A stretch of DNA of 64,000 nucleotides from Pleurostoma richardsiae. Lineage: Eukaryota > Ascomycota > Sordariomycetes > Calosphaeriales > Pleurostomataceae. The notes beneath the pieces were generated by a model that saw only the letters and a program-made list of their open reading frames with translations, was not told the DNA's origin and ran no database searches. Within the stretch, counting starts at the first letter, position 1. Each line of letters opens with the position of its first letter. A program made the translations under genes and the position numbers. The stretch spans positions 1 through 64,000 of the forward strand of contig JANBVO010000046.1 of assembly GCA_030052745.1 (NCBI GenBank), written 5' to 3'. This document shows, one piece after another, positions 1 through 12,484 of the stretch.

Positions 1-3000
1 GGTGACAGGAGGGGGATAGGAACAATGGACGAGGAGGAGGAGGGACGGACAGGACGGACAGGGGGGGTGAGGGAGGTGAGGGGAGGGGTGGGCGGTGTCA
101 AGAGCGGGGGCGTCAGTGCATCCCGATGGCGCCGACCAGGGAGGGGGTGAAGTGGGGCGGGGCTCGAATTCGAGCGTTGATTGGACAGTGTGAACGCTTG
201 GCGAGCGGAAGAGCGGGGCGTGATTGGTCAAGACGATGTAACAGCGGGAGGACCACCTGACACACGGACCACTCTCTGCGAATGCTCCCTGCAAATCATG
301 GAGAACCTCGCATCCCCGAATCTGCATAGCCCGAACTCCTTTCAGTCTCTCTCCTCTCTCTGTCTCTCGTGCCTTGCTGGGATCAAGCGTCGACATCTCG
401 AGAGGCTGGCCCGCCTCGCTCGTCGTGCGGACACAAGCCAGCTTTGACCTTGAACCTGCCTCCGTCATGGATACCGCATTAGGGGAGGCGTTGCGGCTTG
501 CCGGTCACGGTCGCGCTACGACCCCCGGGCCATCCACCGACTCGACCTTGCCTACTAACGTTATGCCTGCTCGTAATTACTGTGCGGATGTAAGACGCAG
601 CAAAGCTCTCACGCTTCGCCAACCAGAACAAGTCGTGTTCTGCTCAGTGCAGGGATTAGCGGGAAAGCACAGCCACTGCGGTGCCTCGCTGCTCACGTAG
701 CCAGCCGCGACTGAACCTGTCCACTGGTTCCGTGGGCTTGCAGTGACCTCTCCGAACGAGCCGAGCCAGTCTGATGACGAGAAAGAACAGGCCGGCCAAC
801 GATGAGAATCGTTTACCTTTTAGCTGCCGAAGTGGAGGAGAGATGATGGTGGTGGTCATCCAGGGTCTCCCCGGGTATGGGAAGCGGGAACCCTCCCAGA
901 TCTGTTTCCGCGCTTTCATGCGAGGAAGAGGCCACCCGCTGCGACCCCAGGCTCTTTGCTGCCGACTGGGCGTCCAGGTCTACCCTCCCTTGCGCTCTCA
1001 AGCTCTTCCTAGCTACGCATCGCCCTGGCCGCCATCTCTGCGCCAGGCTGGCCACAACCGTCATCACACCACAGCGGCATTCGTCTCTAAGATCTCTCGG
1101 AGAGGCGCACAACCACCATTCAAAAGGGCTCCAATTGCCCACCCGCTTGTTCCCCCCCTCTGCATTCGAGGTTCGCTCCAACTGAAGGAGGGCGTACCCC
1201 TGCTTCCCGCTGTGCATCTCCCTGCTTGCCCGCGCCTGTCCTTTGTTTTACTGTATGAGGTTCCTTTTTCTGCCCTGGCTCTTCGTGGCGCCTTTCTCTC
1301 CGATGTAGGTCATCTCACATCTGCCGGAGACGCTAGAATGTCACTGCTGTTTTGCTCCTTATATTATGCGTCGTCATCCGCACCATCTTGCGGCGAGCCC
1401 ACCCGTCTGGCTGGGATTTGCCTGCCTCATGGTGTGCTACGCCAGAAAGCCTTTCCCGTGGGAGCCTCCATCCTTTTCCGACACGAGGCGCGATTGCCGG
1501 AATGACCATGAGCGCTATCTGCTTGCTGCTGTGTTCCTCGGCCGAGGTCTCACGGCGTCCGGTGATTCAGAATGCGGCGTAAGCCAGTCCCGGCATCGAG
1601 AGGCGCCCGTAACGCCAGAGCAACATGCTATCCCGGGAACGGGGCAGCAATCTTCATCCCGACTTCCCTTTACGTCTCGAAGTCGACCACTGGGATGGTC
1701 ATGCACGTCCATGTCTCACGGCTGAGGTCATTGCTGACTCCACTTCAGTCGGCATCGAAGCAAGACAAATAATCCTCGTGACTGACTAACTCACTAGTGG
1801 AATTCCAGCTGTAGCGAGCTGGTCAGAACAGGCTCTGAAGAGGCCTCTAGTCGCGCCACGGATAGGCTGTTTCAGCATCAGGTCAACTTGTCTGATTCAA
1901 GGGTCGCATATCCTGCGACCAGATGGATCTACGAGCTCGTAAGGCAGCACTAGGCGACGCAGTTGCGTCCCAGTCTTAGCAGCATGCGGGATGATAAGAG
2001 TTTGAAAAGCAATGCTGATCTCACAAGTCGGTCAACCTTGCCTGGCCCGCTCGTACAACAAGATCGTAACACGGTGCTCCCCAGCGTGCTCGATCGTCCG
2101 CAGTAGGTTGGAGGCTGCGTTACCCAGGTATGCTTCGGGAAAGCAAAGCAATCCTCACGATTCCCGCGGTTGAGGTTTAAGTTTAGGGCAGGTTACTCGC
2201 TCGAGACTTTGGCCTTGGACGGTCTGCTTTTGGCACGGTGAAAAGACCCTGTCCCTGATGTCCAACCGGACGTCCACATACCCTTCCCATTCTCTGCCGC
2301 GGCATCTTATCTTATCTACCCGGGGCTGGCTTGGCCTGGTGGTGGGCATCCCGTTGCTACTATTTTTGGGCCACGCAGATCGGTGGCCTGGCCCCCGGCC
2401 ATCGTTTCCTCTTCCCTTCCATTCTCTGGGGGGGGGCTTTCCTCCTATTCGGATGGATTCCGTCACCACCACCACCTCTTCCCGAGCTTAAGCTCAGGAC
2501 CACACCCATATGTCTGCGTCGTCCCAAAGGCCTGTGTACTGGCTGGTGGGGGATGCCTAAGGACAATCTGGCAGAATGCGCCGGTAGAATCGCCCGCAGA
2601 TCATATGACACTGCATGGGTAATAACTGGCAAATCTGTTGGATTGCTGCTGTACATTACGTCCTCCCCGTCACGGCAGAGGTCACGCAGAGCCGTGTCTC
2701 ATACGCGTCCTTCTCTCCCCCCCGGACGGCAGCCCGGACCTCCAAGTGGGGTTCCATCTCGTCCCCCCGCGCCAAGTGCAGGGCCCACGTAGTACGTACG
2801 GTTGTCTAATATCGATGGATGGGCGCACAAAGGAGGCCAGAGCTTCCAGCCGCCTCTGTGTGAGGCGAGTGGACGCATCGCAGACTGAGAGAAGCACCGC
2901 GGGTACTTGCCTCGCTTCCCCACAGACATGTCGCCCGGCCGTGCTGGCAGGCGGCCGTCGGTCGGTTGCACTTGCTGCGGTCACTGATGACTGTCTGCAG

Positions 3001-3501
3001 TAGGCCGCGGGCCGTTGAGGCTAAAGCGAAACGCAACTTCGACGGCAACTTGAATCATTCGAGTTTTGTTTCGCTGTGTACGGTAAATACTGGACATTGA
3101 CAATGTTGGCGATGTCAAGTGCCATATCACGTGATTTGTCGCAGCTCTAACGTCGCCGGCATTCAACAGGAGGTACTTAGGTACCTGGTATCATACGGGC
3201 TCTGTAGCTGCACAGGGCGAACCACGTATACTTACGACCATCATACTAATAAAGTCTCGTATAAACTTTCACAGCCAGCAGAGCGCAGTGATCTGTTGAG
3301 TGGAACTGGCTCGCGAAGAACTGCCGCCAAAACTTACTGCCCGCGGCTGATAGCGATAAGCAAGCGCATAATCGACCGTGATTGGTCAGCAAGTCTGCCT
3401 TATTCTCATTTTTGATACCGCCGCTCATCAAGCTCTGTCGAGCTCATCGATGCAATTTACATCCCACCCGGGTCAGCCATCTGACGCTTGTGAAAGCGAA
3501 C
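1..3501. other. Intergenic region, no gene recognised
   Basis: No reading frame here resembles a known protein or assembles into a plausible spliced gene. The first 130 bases are strongly purine-skewed on the + strand (runs of GGA/GAGG), and a pyrimidine-rich tract lies near 343-370. Both are common in fungal leaders or promoters, perhaps of a gene beyond the left edge. The longest open frame (774-1505, +) has no recognisable domain and overlaps several equally long frames, so it looks like chance. A short GTACCTA-type motif lies at 3171-3190, about 310 bases upstream of the Dis3 start. Confidence 0.5.
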
Positions 3502-6500
3502 ATGGCGAGCCTTAAGAGATCTGCGGAGTCTGACCCGTTCGCTTCCAATATATCGAGCAAGGTCTATGTCCGGTCCACTAGGAGTGGCAAGGTCCAGAAG
3601 ATCGTCCGCGAGGTCTACCTACGGCAAGACATCCCCTGCTCGTCCAAGCTCTGCTCCAGCTGTCTGCAAACCGCACCGAGAGATGCGTCCGGAAAACGTG
3701 AGTGAGCCTTCTTCCGCCGAATGTGAGCATCGTCGTACTGACGTGCCCCCCAGTGCCACCGTTCGTCTTGTCAGAGAAGCCCGCGGGGACCAAGGCGTTC
3801 CCGCAGGGCGTCTACCTGGTGCCCGACACCAACGCGTTCCTGAACGCCATGGACCTGTTCGAGCAGAGCTCCGCTTTCTACGACGTCGTCGTCCTGCAGG
3901 TGGTGCTCGAGGAGCTGCGCAACCGCTCGCTCCCGCTGTACAACCGCCTGGTGGGCCTGACCAAGAGCGACGAGAAGCGCTTCTACGTCTTCTTCAACGA
4001 GTTTCGCCTCGAGACGTACGTCGCCCGGGAGCGGGGCGAGTCGGTCAACGACCGGAACGACCGCGCCGTGCGGCGCGCCGTGAAGTGGTATGGCGAGCAC
4101 CTGGCGCAGACGAAGGCCAAGAAGGTCCCGGCGGTCGTCATGCTCAGCAACGACAAGGACAACCTGCGGAAGGCGAGAGCAGATGGCATCTCTGCGTGCT
4201 CCCTGGGGGAGTACGTGAGCGGCCTCGAGGATGCGGACCAGCTTATGGACATGATCCCAGAATCGCAGGACCGCGAGATAACGAGGGAGAAGCCGCTAGG
4301 TGGACATCTCTACCCTGAGTACTTCACACTGTCTAAGATGATGACTGGGGTCAAGAATGGGCTTCTGCATCAAGGCATCTTCAATGTGTCGCCCTACAAC
4401 TACCTAGAAGGTTCCATAAGAGTGCCAGCGTTTCCCAAAGCGTTGTTGATTCTCGGCAGAGAAAACATCAACCGAGCCGTTGATGGAGACTTAGTCGTGG
4501 TAGAGGTTCTGCCCAAGGACCAGTGGAAGGAGCCGTCTACCCAGATTATCGAGGAGGAGGCAGTCACAAAGAATGAGAACGCTGATGCAGACGAGGGAGA
4601 AGACCTCATCTCGCAGAAGGAGAGAAAGGCGCTGCAGGAGGAAGTGAAGAAGGTGCAGAGCAAAGGTACAGAGGGTCATGCGCAGCCCACGGCGCGGATC
4701 GTCGGCGTCGTCAAGCGTAACTGGCGTCAGTACGTCGGTCACATTGACCAGACTTCTGCCAGTCAATCTGCAAAGCAAGGCAGGAAGCAGGACACTGTGT
4801 TTTTGATCCCCATGGACAAGAAGATACCGAAGATCCGGCTCCGCACGAGACAGGTTGCCGAGCTGCTTGGGAAGCGCATCCTCGTCACCATTGATGCGTG
4901 GGACCGGGACTCGCGACATCCTGTTGGGCATTTTGTGCGATCGCTCGGCGAGCTGGAGAGCAAGGCTGCGGAGACGGAAGCGCTGCTGCTCGAGTGGGAC
5001 GTGCAGTATCGGCCTTTCCCGAAGACGGTGCTGGACTGTCTCCCGAAAGAGGGTCACGACTGGAGAGTACCTACAAGCACGGAGGATCCTGGCTGGAGGG
5101 ATCGAGAAGATCTTCGCGGTCTCCTTATCTGCAGCATCGATCCTGTGGGCTGCCAGGACATAGATGACGCTCTTCACGCAAAGTCTCTGCCAAACGGCAA
5201 CTATGAGGTTGGCGTGCACATTGCCGACGTGTCTCACTTTGTCAAGCCGAGCAACGCCATGGATACCGAGGCAAGCATTAGGGGAACGACCGTCTACCTT
5301 GTCGACAAGCGTATTGACATGCTTCCCATGCTTCTCGGCACGGATCTGTGCTCACTTAAGCCCTACATTGAGCGGTATGCTTTCTCCGTCCTATGGGAGC
5401 TGGACCAGAACGCAGATATTGTCAACGTGCGGTTCACCAAATCAGTCATAAAGTCGCGCGAGGCCTTCAGCTACGAACAAGCGCAGCTGAGGATCGACGA
5501 CGAGTCACAGCAGGATGACCTCACGAAGGGCATGCGGATGCTGCTGATGCTCTCCAAGAAACTCAAGCAGAAGCGCATGGACGCGGGCGCTCTCTCCCTC
5601 TCATCCCCGGAAGTCAAGGTCCAGATGGAGTCGGAGACGTCGGACCCGATCGACGTCAAGACGAAGGAGCTGCTCGACACCAACTCCCTCGTCGAGGAGT
5701 TCATGCTGCTCGCCAACGTCAGCGTCGCCCGCAAGATCTACGAGGCCTTCCCCCAGACCGCCATCCTCCGGCGCCACGCCGCGCCGCCCAAGACCAACTT
5801 CGACGAGCTCGCCGGCCAGCTCAAGGCCAAGAAGGGCCTGGAGCTGCGCGTCGACTCGTCCAAGGCGCTGGCCGACAGCCTGGACGCGTGCGTGGACCCG
5901 TCGGAGCCCTTCTTCAACACGCTCGTCCGCATCCTCGCGACGCGCTGCATGATGTCCGCCGAGTACTTCTGCTCGGGCACTCAGGCGTACCCGGAGTTCC
6001 GACACTACGGTCTGGCCTCCGACATCTACACGCACTTCACCAGCCCGATCCGGCGCTACGCCGACCTCATGGCCCACCGGCAGCTGGCGGCCGCCATCGG
6101 CTACGAGGCGCTCGCCCCGTCGGTCCGCTCGCGCGGCCGCCTCGAGGCCGTGTGCCGCAACATCAACGTGCGGCACCGCAACGCGCAGATGGCCGGGCGC
6201 GCCAGCATCGCGTACTACGTCGGGCAGGCAGTGCGCGGGCGGGTGACAGAGGAGGACGGCTTCGTCATGCGCGTCTTCAGCAACGGCTTCGTGGTGCTGG
6301 TGCCGAGGTTCGGCATCGAGGGGCTCATCCGGCTGCGGGACCTGGCGGACCCGGAGCCCGCGGCCGAGTACGACCCTGAGACGTACACGCTCGCCACCAG
6401 CGGGAGCAGGAGCGTGACGGTCAGCCTGTTCGACAAGGTCAGGGTTAGGATCTCGGACCAGAAGGACGAGACGACGGGGAAGAGGGGTGCTAAGATGGAA

Positions 6501-6518
6501 CTGGTGTCGGCGCGGTGA
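3502..6518 (+). CDS. dis3: Exosome catalytic subunit Dis3/Rrp44 (PIN + RNB ribonuclease)
   Basis: Two exons, 3502-3697 and 3754-6518, joined across a 56-nt GTGAGT..CAG intron, give 986 aa; yeast Rrp44 is about 1000. Dis3 is the processive 3'-5' exoribonuclease and endonuclease of the RNA exosome, acting in nucleus and cytoplasm. The N-terminus has the CR3 cysteines C46, C51 and C54. The PIN domain follows, with the VPDTN motif (D90) and an acidic residue near E119. Cold-shock-like domains come next, then the RNB domain with CQDIDDALH (D534, D536, D537) and HIADVSHFV, and a C-terminal S1 domain. Cysteine and PIN spacing match yeast almost residue for residue. An ATG at 3382 is in frame with exon 1, but homology begins at MASLKRS, so 3502 was chosen. 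No broken residue is seen. It stands alone, with long spacers on both sides. Confidence 0.95.
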
Positions 6519-7177
6519 AGGGGGGTCGGTGGATGGAAGGGGTACGTGTCTGTTGAGCATTGAGACTTTATCGGGTAGGTATCAAAATCACATGCGGTAT
6601 GATCGTGAGCCACAGCACCCGTGCTTGAATATGAGACGAAGCGTTATAATTCAGGCTTTGATATGTCGACGGTAGAAGAAAGGGCTATAGTCTCGGCGTA
6701 GCCTTGTTTGACAGCAAACTGCATTGCATAACTATGCTATCTGAGCGGGATGGCTTAGAGCTGCTTCATGCGAGTCTGGGTAGAGCTTGAGAGGACCGGC
6801 TTCCTCTCCTAAAGCTCGCTCATTACTACCCGTTCCGAGACGAGAGTCTAGAGCTCGAAGACGTGGATACACTCCTGTAAGCAATCGCAGCCCACTTGTC
6901 CCCGCAACGCCTGAAAGGGCGTATGTTTGTTTCAGTACTCCGTACAGCGCAGCGCATATTCAGAAGTGAGTGAGTTGTACTCGTACCCTGCTGATGCCGT
7001 GGGGACCAATGTTTCATGTCTCGGGCGGTCGTCCGCGGTCTCTCGCGCTCTGGATCGCTGTCACACAGACCTAGAGGCGTCCAGCGAGAACATCTTGTTC
7101 CATTGAGTCTCCCTCCCTCCTTCCACGGCCGCAGCAACACGCTTCGGCATGAGAACCAGCAATAACGGCATGGGGCG
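6519..7177. other. Convergent 3' intergenic spacer between dis3 and dpb4
   Basis: The two genes converge here, so this should hold both 3' UTRs. It is less GC-rich than the coding sequence. A GTACTCCGTAC element occurs at 6935-6945; related TACGGAGTA elements recur near 41740 and 41815. No open frame with coding character was seen. Confidence 0.5.
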
Positions 7178-8536
7178 TTACTCGCTCTCGTCTCCGTCAT
7201 CCAGCGCCTCATCCTCGTCCTGCACCTCTTCCCTTTCCTCGAGCGCATCCCGCTCCTCGTCCCCGCCGGCCCCTTCCTCTTCCTCATCGTCATCCTCTTC
7301 TTCCTCCTCTTCCTCTTCCTCGTCCTCGTCATCCTCCTCCTCAGGCTCATCCGGCACCGTCTCCGCATCAGATGGCTCGTCGTGCTGGCCCTCGCCGCCC
7401 TTGCCCTCTCCGTCGTCGTCGACGTCCATCGTCGACGAGTCGTGCGCCGCCGCGTCAGTCCTTGCCTTCTTTGACCGCGGGGGCTCGTCTCCTTCGTCGT
7501 CGAGCAGGGTCCTGTCGCCGTCCGTCGTGGCGCCGCCGAGCATGGACGAATCGGGGCCGGCGTCGTCTGCGCCCCCGGTGGCGGCCTTCTTAGCGGCCGC
7601 GACCTTCTTCCTGTAGGTGGAGCGCTTGGACGTCTGGATATCGTTGAATTCTGCGACACGAGACGTAACTGTTAGCAGATCTGGAGTAGGTATGTCGAGG
7701 AAATGTCACGGGAGCAATAGGGACCGGGAGGTGGCCCCGTCTAGTGAGGGTGGTATGTCAGAGGGACGCACTCTTGAACTCAGCCTCAACTCGGTCGCGC
7801 ATGAAGCCGAACTCGATCTCCTCCAGCGCGCGGAAGACGTCGGCCGGCATGATCGTTTTCTTGTTCTGGTCTAGCGTTATGGTGTTGGCCCTGTTGTCCA
7901 GCTGTTAGTGCCTATTCTCTCTTTCTGTATCTAACGTCCATCCCTCTACTTTGACGAGAATACACAACGATGACCGTCGACGTTGGGTGGCGGAAGGGGA
8001 TCGGGTGCGAGCTTACGCGTCGGCGAGATGGTTGATGAAGACTATCGCGCTCTTGCTCATCGCCTGGATAGCCGTCGCCTGGATCTGTGTGTTGGCGGGC
8101 AAGACGCCCTTGGCCAGGCGCGTGATTATCGACTTCGGGAGTTGCAGGTCCTGGGCTGCGGCGTCAGTCTCCTATGCCAAGAATTGCATTGTCTTGCAGA
8201 TAGAAAAGCAGGACAGTCCGTGGGACCACAGTTTGCGGCCACCCCCTGCGGAGGGGATGGCAGAGAAGATGCGCCCACCTCGATATTTATAACCGTCTCC
8301 CTCCTCTCCGGCTCCTTGTCCCTCTTCTCGGGCGGCACGCTACTACTCCCCGGGGCGGCGGTGATGGCGGAGGGTGTTGTGCTCGGGCTCGTGGGTGCTG
8401 CTGCAGGGTTGAGTGGCGGGACTGAGGACTGCTGCTGTGCGGGCGCTGCAGAAGCGCCATCGTCACCGTCGGCGAGGACGAACCGCGCGGCGGACACGTC
8501 GCTCTTACGATTTTGATCGCTTTTCCGTGGGGGCAT
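7178..8536 (-). CDS. dpb4: DNA polymerase epsilon subunit D / histone-fold protein Dpb4
   Basis: Four exons on the minus strand (8536-8279, 8150-8017, 7890-7772, 7650-7178) give 327 aa. Exon 1 encodes a low-complexity leader of about 85 residues (MPPRKSDQ..). Exons 2-3 encode a CBF/NF-Y-type histone fold with DLQLPKSIITRLAKG, QATAIQAMSKSA, FINHLADA and LDQNKKTIMPADVFRALEEIEF, diagnostic of Dpb4/POLE3. Dpb4 pairs with the Dpb3 histone fold in DNA polymerase epsilon, and in fungi also in ISW2/CHRAC-type remodelers. The last exon encodes a long acidic Asp/Glu tail, seen as a TCC/TCT-rich + strand around 7245-7345; this makes the protein longer than many family members. All junctions are GT-AG and in phase. 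Assignment to Dpb4 is by motif recognition, and another histone-fold subunit is the only serious alternative. Confidence 0.88.
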
Positions 8537-9951
8537 GCTGGGCGGGCGAGAAGGAGCCTGCGCCGGATGGATGGGTAGGTGGGCAGCGGTGTCTGGGTGG
8601 AAGACGTCTCCAACTGTTTTATCGGAGGAGCGAGGTATGCGACGCGACTTGACGTCAAGTCCAGAGGGCGGTAGATGGATCTTACGGATGTCGCTTGAGG
8701 TCTCAATAAAGGATCTCGCCCAATTGACGGCTTCGCGAACAGATAAAAGGAGCCGGCTGGGTACGTCGTTGAAGATAGTTGAGGCAGTGGAAGCACCAAA
8801 GTCAATTTTCAGCAGCGCGTCGCGACGGGGACCACCGTTTTCCTCGGACGCGTTAAGTGGGAGATCGATCGCATAACTTTATCGGGACGTTTTCACAAAA
8901 AGTTTAGACTGCCGTTTTCGGTAGCCCAGGCTAGAATATACCCCCGGAAACTACATTTTCGATAAGAGATATGCAATTCTCGAGGCCCCCCCTGTACACG
9001 CACAGTACTTGCTGCGCACGACACAGCTTCAATCGGTCATATCAGAATCTGACGACAAGGACCTAGAAGTCAAGTCCAGTACTGCAGAAGCTAGAGGACC
9101 GGAAATCGGAATGAATAGAAAAGCAATGCATGTATGGCCCATCTATCATGTCGGCGGCACATGACGCCCTCTCACAGTAGCTACGACCATATTGGCACGA
9201 CGCAACTCCAATACCATTTCGCCTTTCCTCTGCATCTCAGTTAATCGTGAGATAATGTATATTACTGCTATTCTTGGGACTTTCTCTGATTGCCGCGGTG
9301 ACAGTGGTGGTGGTGGGATTTGTAGAGGTGACGGGTCCGGGGGGGGGGGGGGGGGGGGGTGACGAGTCCTCGATACCCCGACTTATCCGGCGTCCGTTTT
9401 CTACTACACCAGGAACTGATTACGAATCTAAACATTGTTAGTGACCAGCAACGATGGAAAGCTGTCTGCATATAATTGCCAGGCGCAGCCTTCTGGGAGC
9501 CCTTGCGAGGACTGTTTACGTGAACCTGTACAGAGAACTAACGAGATAAATACTCCGAGGAAGAAAAGTAAGGCACGAAAGGGAAATCATGTTGCACACG
9601 TTAGAAGAGAGGGAAGCCTAAGCGGCCCCAAGATGGCCCTACGGATAGAGAAGGAGACAGATTTGAATCTGCGTTAGTACTGTGTCAAATGAGTTGTGAA
9701 CTCAGGTATTCGGTAGCTGATCCATACAAAATTTGTTACAGAATGAATCTACTTGTGACTGCGAAGGCCTTCTATGTTGCTAGTTAATACACCAGTATCA
9801 AAGTTGTAAATAGGACTGCCACCAGGTACCTGCTATGTTGAGCTTCTTTCTCTTGCCAAGCTCTTCGAATCGGACAGCGCCAACATCTCTCCGTATCAAT
9901 GCGCGCAGATTCATTTATATCAGCCTTGACAACTTGTCGCCAGAATGCCGT
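8537..9951. other. Intergenic spacer with poly-G tract
   Basis: This lies between the 5' end of dpb4 and the 3' end of the next minus-strand gene. It contains GTGGTGGTGGG followed by an uninterrupted run of 21 G. Sequence from about 8880 to 9260 is A/T-richer with no coding signal. No gene was recognised. Confidence 0.5.
9339..9359 (+). repeat. Homopolymer G tract (21 G)
   Basis: Twenty-one consecutive G residues are read directly, preceded by GGTGGTGGTGGG at about 9306-9317. Such tracts are length-variable and can form quadruplexes. The exact length may also be a sequencing artefact. Confidence 0.85.
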
Positions 9952-11288
9952 TCATGTCTGGCGCCTTTCCGGTCGGGTCGAGACAGGGAGGTCGAAGTTC
10001 TGGCTTGGCCCGCCGCTTCCCGAGATGGCAACCTGGAACTTATTGCCAGGCTGGCCTTGACCCGAGACGCTGTCTTGCTCAACCTCCCGGGTGATGTGGA
10101 TGATGTGGCGCGTCGAGTCGTCGTCATCGTTGCTTTCCTTGTCCTGGAAGTGGTGGTCCTGACCGCCGTCTGACCTGCTGTTGCCGGCGTTCGACAGCTT
10201 GATGTGGGTGCGTCGCCCGGCCGTGCCGCCAATGGTCACCAGGTTGACGTCGCCGGACCGACCGGGTGTCTTGTCGCTCGCATGATACGAGGAGGAGAGG
10301 GAGTGGAAGAGACGGCGCAGCATGGGCATGGAGCCCGCGATGATGCCCAGGTCGCACTCGAGCACTGTCAACATGACAATCTTGCCGATTTCGTCTGCGG
10401 CGCCAACCGTCAGCTTTCGTTCTCTTGATGTCTTCTGTGTCTTCTGATTCATTAGAGATGTGAGGATGGAACGTACAGAACCTCTCAGATGGCGCAGTGT
10501 AAGCCCACGTGTAGCTTATACGGATAGTGGTGGCCACTGACGCAAAGACACCCAGCGAAAGGACGCCCATGGTCAGGAGCTTGATCTTCCGGCGCATCTG
10601 GAGGTGGCGGAGCAAGAATATGGGCACCAGCGCGGTACTGATATCGGTAAAGATGTTGGCAGCCGAGACAAAGTAAGACACGTTCAGGATGACCGTCTGA
10701 CCCGAGGTGCAGTCTCCCGGCTCGCCCCATGCTGCCGACACGGGCTTGCACTGGAAGATGGCCACGGGCCATGATATCTGCCAGACGATCCAACTCAAGG
10801 CGAACAGTCCCCACAGGACATATTTGTATATCTTGCGCAGGTCCTTGGCAAGCCGGAGTAGCGTCCAGATGATGCTTGTTTTGATGAGGGCGCCGTCCAG
10901 GACGTACAAGAACTGCCATATTATTGTCCACAGCCCTATCTTATACTGCATACCAACCGTGATAATGTCATCGTGCGATCCAATGCCGCTATATGCAAGA
11001 ACGATGACAGAGGCATTATGTCCGAGGTTAATGATCTAGAGGAATGGTCAGGTAGCCGTTCGCAATCCAGAGTTTGTCCCGGGGTCAGAGCAACGCAAGA
11101 CTAACCCATCCGGCAAGCATCAGCCAATCTTCGACGGAGAACGCGTGTAGTGAGATGCGGACGTAGAACCGGAGGCACGCCACAAGGCTGGAGAGAATGG
11201 TGAAGACGATAGTAACCACCAACAGAGCGAGAGCCACACCCTCGGGCTGGATGGGCTCATACTTGGTTGTCGTCAGATCTTTGGCCAT
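9952..11288 (-). CDS. PTH11-like / fungal rhodopsin-domain integral membrane protein
   Basis: Three exons on the minus strand (11288-11106, 11035-10477, 10394-9952) give 394 aa. Introns are GTTAGT..TAG and GTACGT..CAG, both in phase. The N-terminal two thirds hold about seven hydrophobic segments: GVALALLVVTIVF, then DWLMLAGW, IGLWTIIWQFLY, YVLWGLFALSWIVW, a cysteine-containing loop (QCKPVSAAW, DCTSGQ), IFTDISTALVPIFLL, LLTMGVLSLGVFASV and LECDLGIIAGSMPMLRRL. This order and the LGIIAGSMPMLR ending fit the fungal rhodopsin-domain family that includes PTH11-like receptors. No CFEM domain precedes it. The remaining about 120 residues are a hydrophilic Ser/Asp-rich tail, presumably cytoplasmic. 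A signalling role is inferred from family only; ligand and pathway cannot be read from sequence. ATG 11288 was chosen because the alternative at 11333 adds a non-conserved basic stretch. Confidence 0.82.
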
Positions 11289-12484
11289 GATTGCAGCATC
11301 ACACTTCCGCCTTGTGCTCTGCCCTCGATACACGTCAGCGTTATAACGTGCGCCTGGAGGCTGGGAGAGCGAAAACTTTGCCGAAGGGAAGGCGGCTTTT
11401 TCTCTATATGAGATTCCACCAAAAGGGCCTTAGACGGGGTTATCTTATGGGACCATCCAACATCCGTTCGGTCAGCCTTGGCGTCGGAGCCGAAGAGACA
11501 ATGCTACATTAAGAGCGAGACCAGTCTTTTCTGCTGTGATCATCAACCCTGTTGCTAGGGACTTGTACCGATCCTTCCCGCGGGAAGTCCGCCCCCTATT
11601 ACTCACTACATAGTATTACTTGCTTTTCCACTGCCGGTCAGCCTGTCATCCCCTCCCAGGCAGTCCAGGGAGTGTCTCATAACCAGGGCAGTCACCCACA
11701 TCGTCGGACGACAAGTGGGTTCTTATTCTTTGGCGGGAGCGGGCCGGACGGGCCGGCCCCGGGGGTGGTGACATGCCAAGATCTCGGCGAGGATATCGGA
11801 CCAATGACGAACGATAGAAGCTGTCACAATACCTGGTGGTACTTTCGAGCCATAATGCGCTGATACCCTGCAAGAGGTGATCACCAATCACAGTTTCTCA
11901 TTTATTATTGTTATGATCAAATTGGGAAGAAGCTAGGACAGGTTCCAGTTAGAACGGACCATCAAAACCGTTAGATGGTCTGTGCAATTAGCTGGTTGCA
12001 GTACTCCCATGTACCGCTAAAGTGGGAAGATTTGGCACGGTTTGTGGGTTGAAGAGCTGGTGGTTCATCCCGCAGGCGGCTTTGATTCCGTACCTATATG
12101 GCCCTGGCAGTGTCTAGAACGTCCACACCGCCATTAGTCTACAAGGGTTTGATCTGTTGGGGGCCTGCCACTGGGCGGAAGACCCCGAAATCCGCTTTTG
12201 CTGGTAGGGTCCCTGGATGACAGGATGGGCAGTTGTATGCAAGCAAGAAGCGAAGTCAAGCAACCCCCTGTAAGTGGGATTGCACGACGGCTCCTGAGTT
12301 GCTGTAAAGCCCAGACTAGGATGGAACTGGTCATCTGTCATCTGGGAAACGGAGACGTGTTTAAATACGAAGGGTTTGCAGCTCCTCTTTAGGTATCCCA
12401 GTCATTACGACGTTCTTCATTCCATCCATTTGGCACGCGACCAGGGAACACCAGAACTGCGGAACAACGCAGGAAAAGAAAACA
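11289..12484. other. Divergent intergenic region
   Basis: This shared upstream region separates the rhodopsin-domain gene (-) from the kinase gene (+). It probably holds both promoters. No coding frame is convincing. A TTTAAATA element lies about 125 nt before the kinase ATG. Confidence 0.45.
12360..12367 (+). promoter_or_regulatory. Possible TATA-like element of the CHK-type kinase gene
   Basis: TTTAAATA is seen about 120 nt upstream of the ATG at 12485, a plausible distance for a fungal TATA element. This rests on motif and position only. Confidence 0.35.

Noticed and set aside
163-178. Sequence GCTCGAATTCGAGC resembling a tRNA T-arm
   Set aside because: It is a simple palindrome; no acceptor stem, D-arm or anticodon arm could be found around it.
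774-1505. 243-codon open frame on the + strand near the left edge
   Set aside because: No recognisable motif, overlaps other similarly long frames on both strands, and composition is Pro/Arg/Ser-biased as expected of random GC-rich sequence.
3382-3501. Upstream in-frame ATG for Dis3
   Set aside because: Would add 40 non-conserved residues before MASLKRS; Rrp44 family alignment of the CR3 cysteines fits the ATG at 3502.
5601-6560. 319-codon minus-strand frame within dis3
   Set aside because: Antisense shadow of the GC-rich RNB-coding sequence; the + frame carries all conserved motifs.
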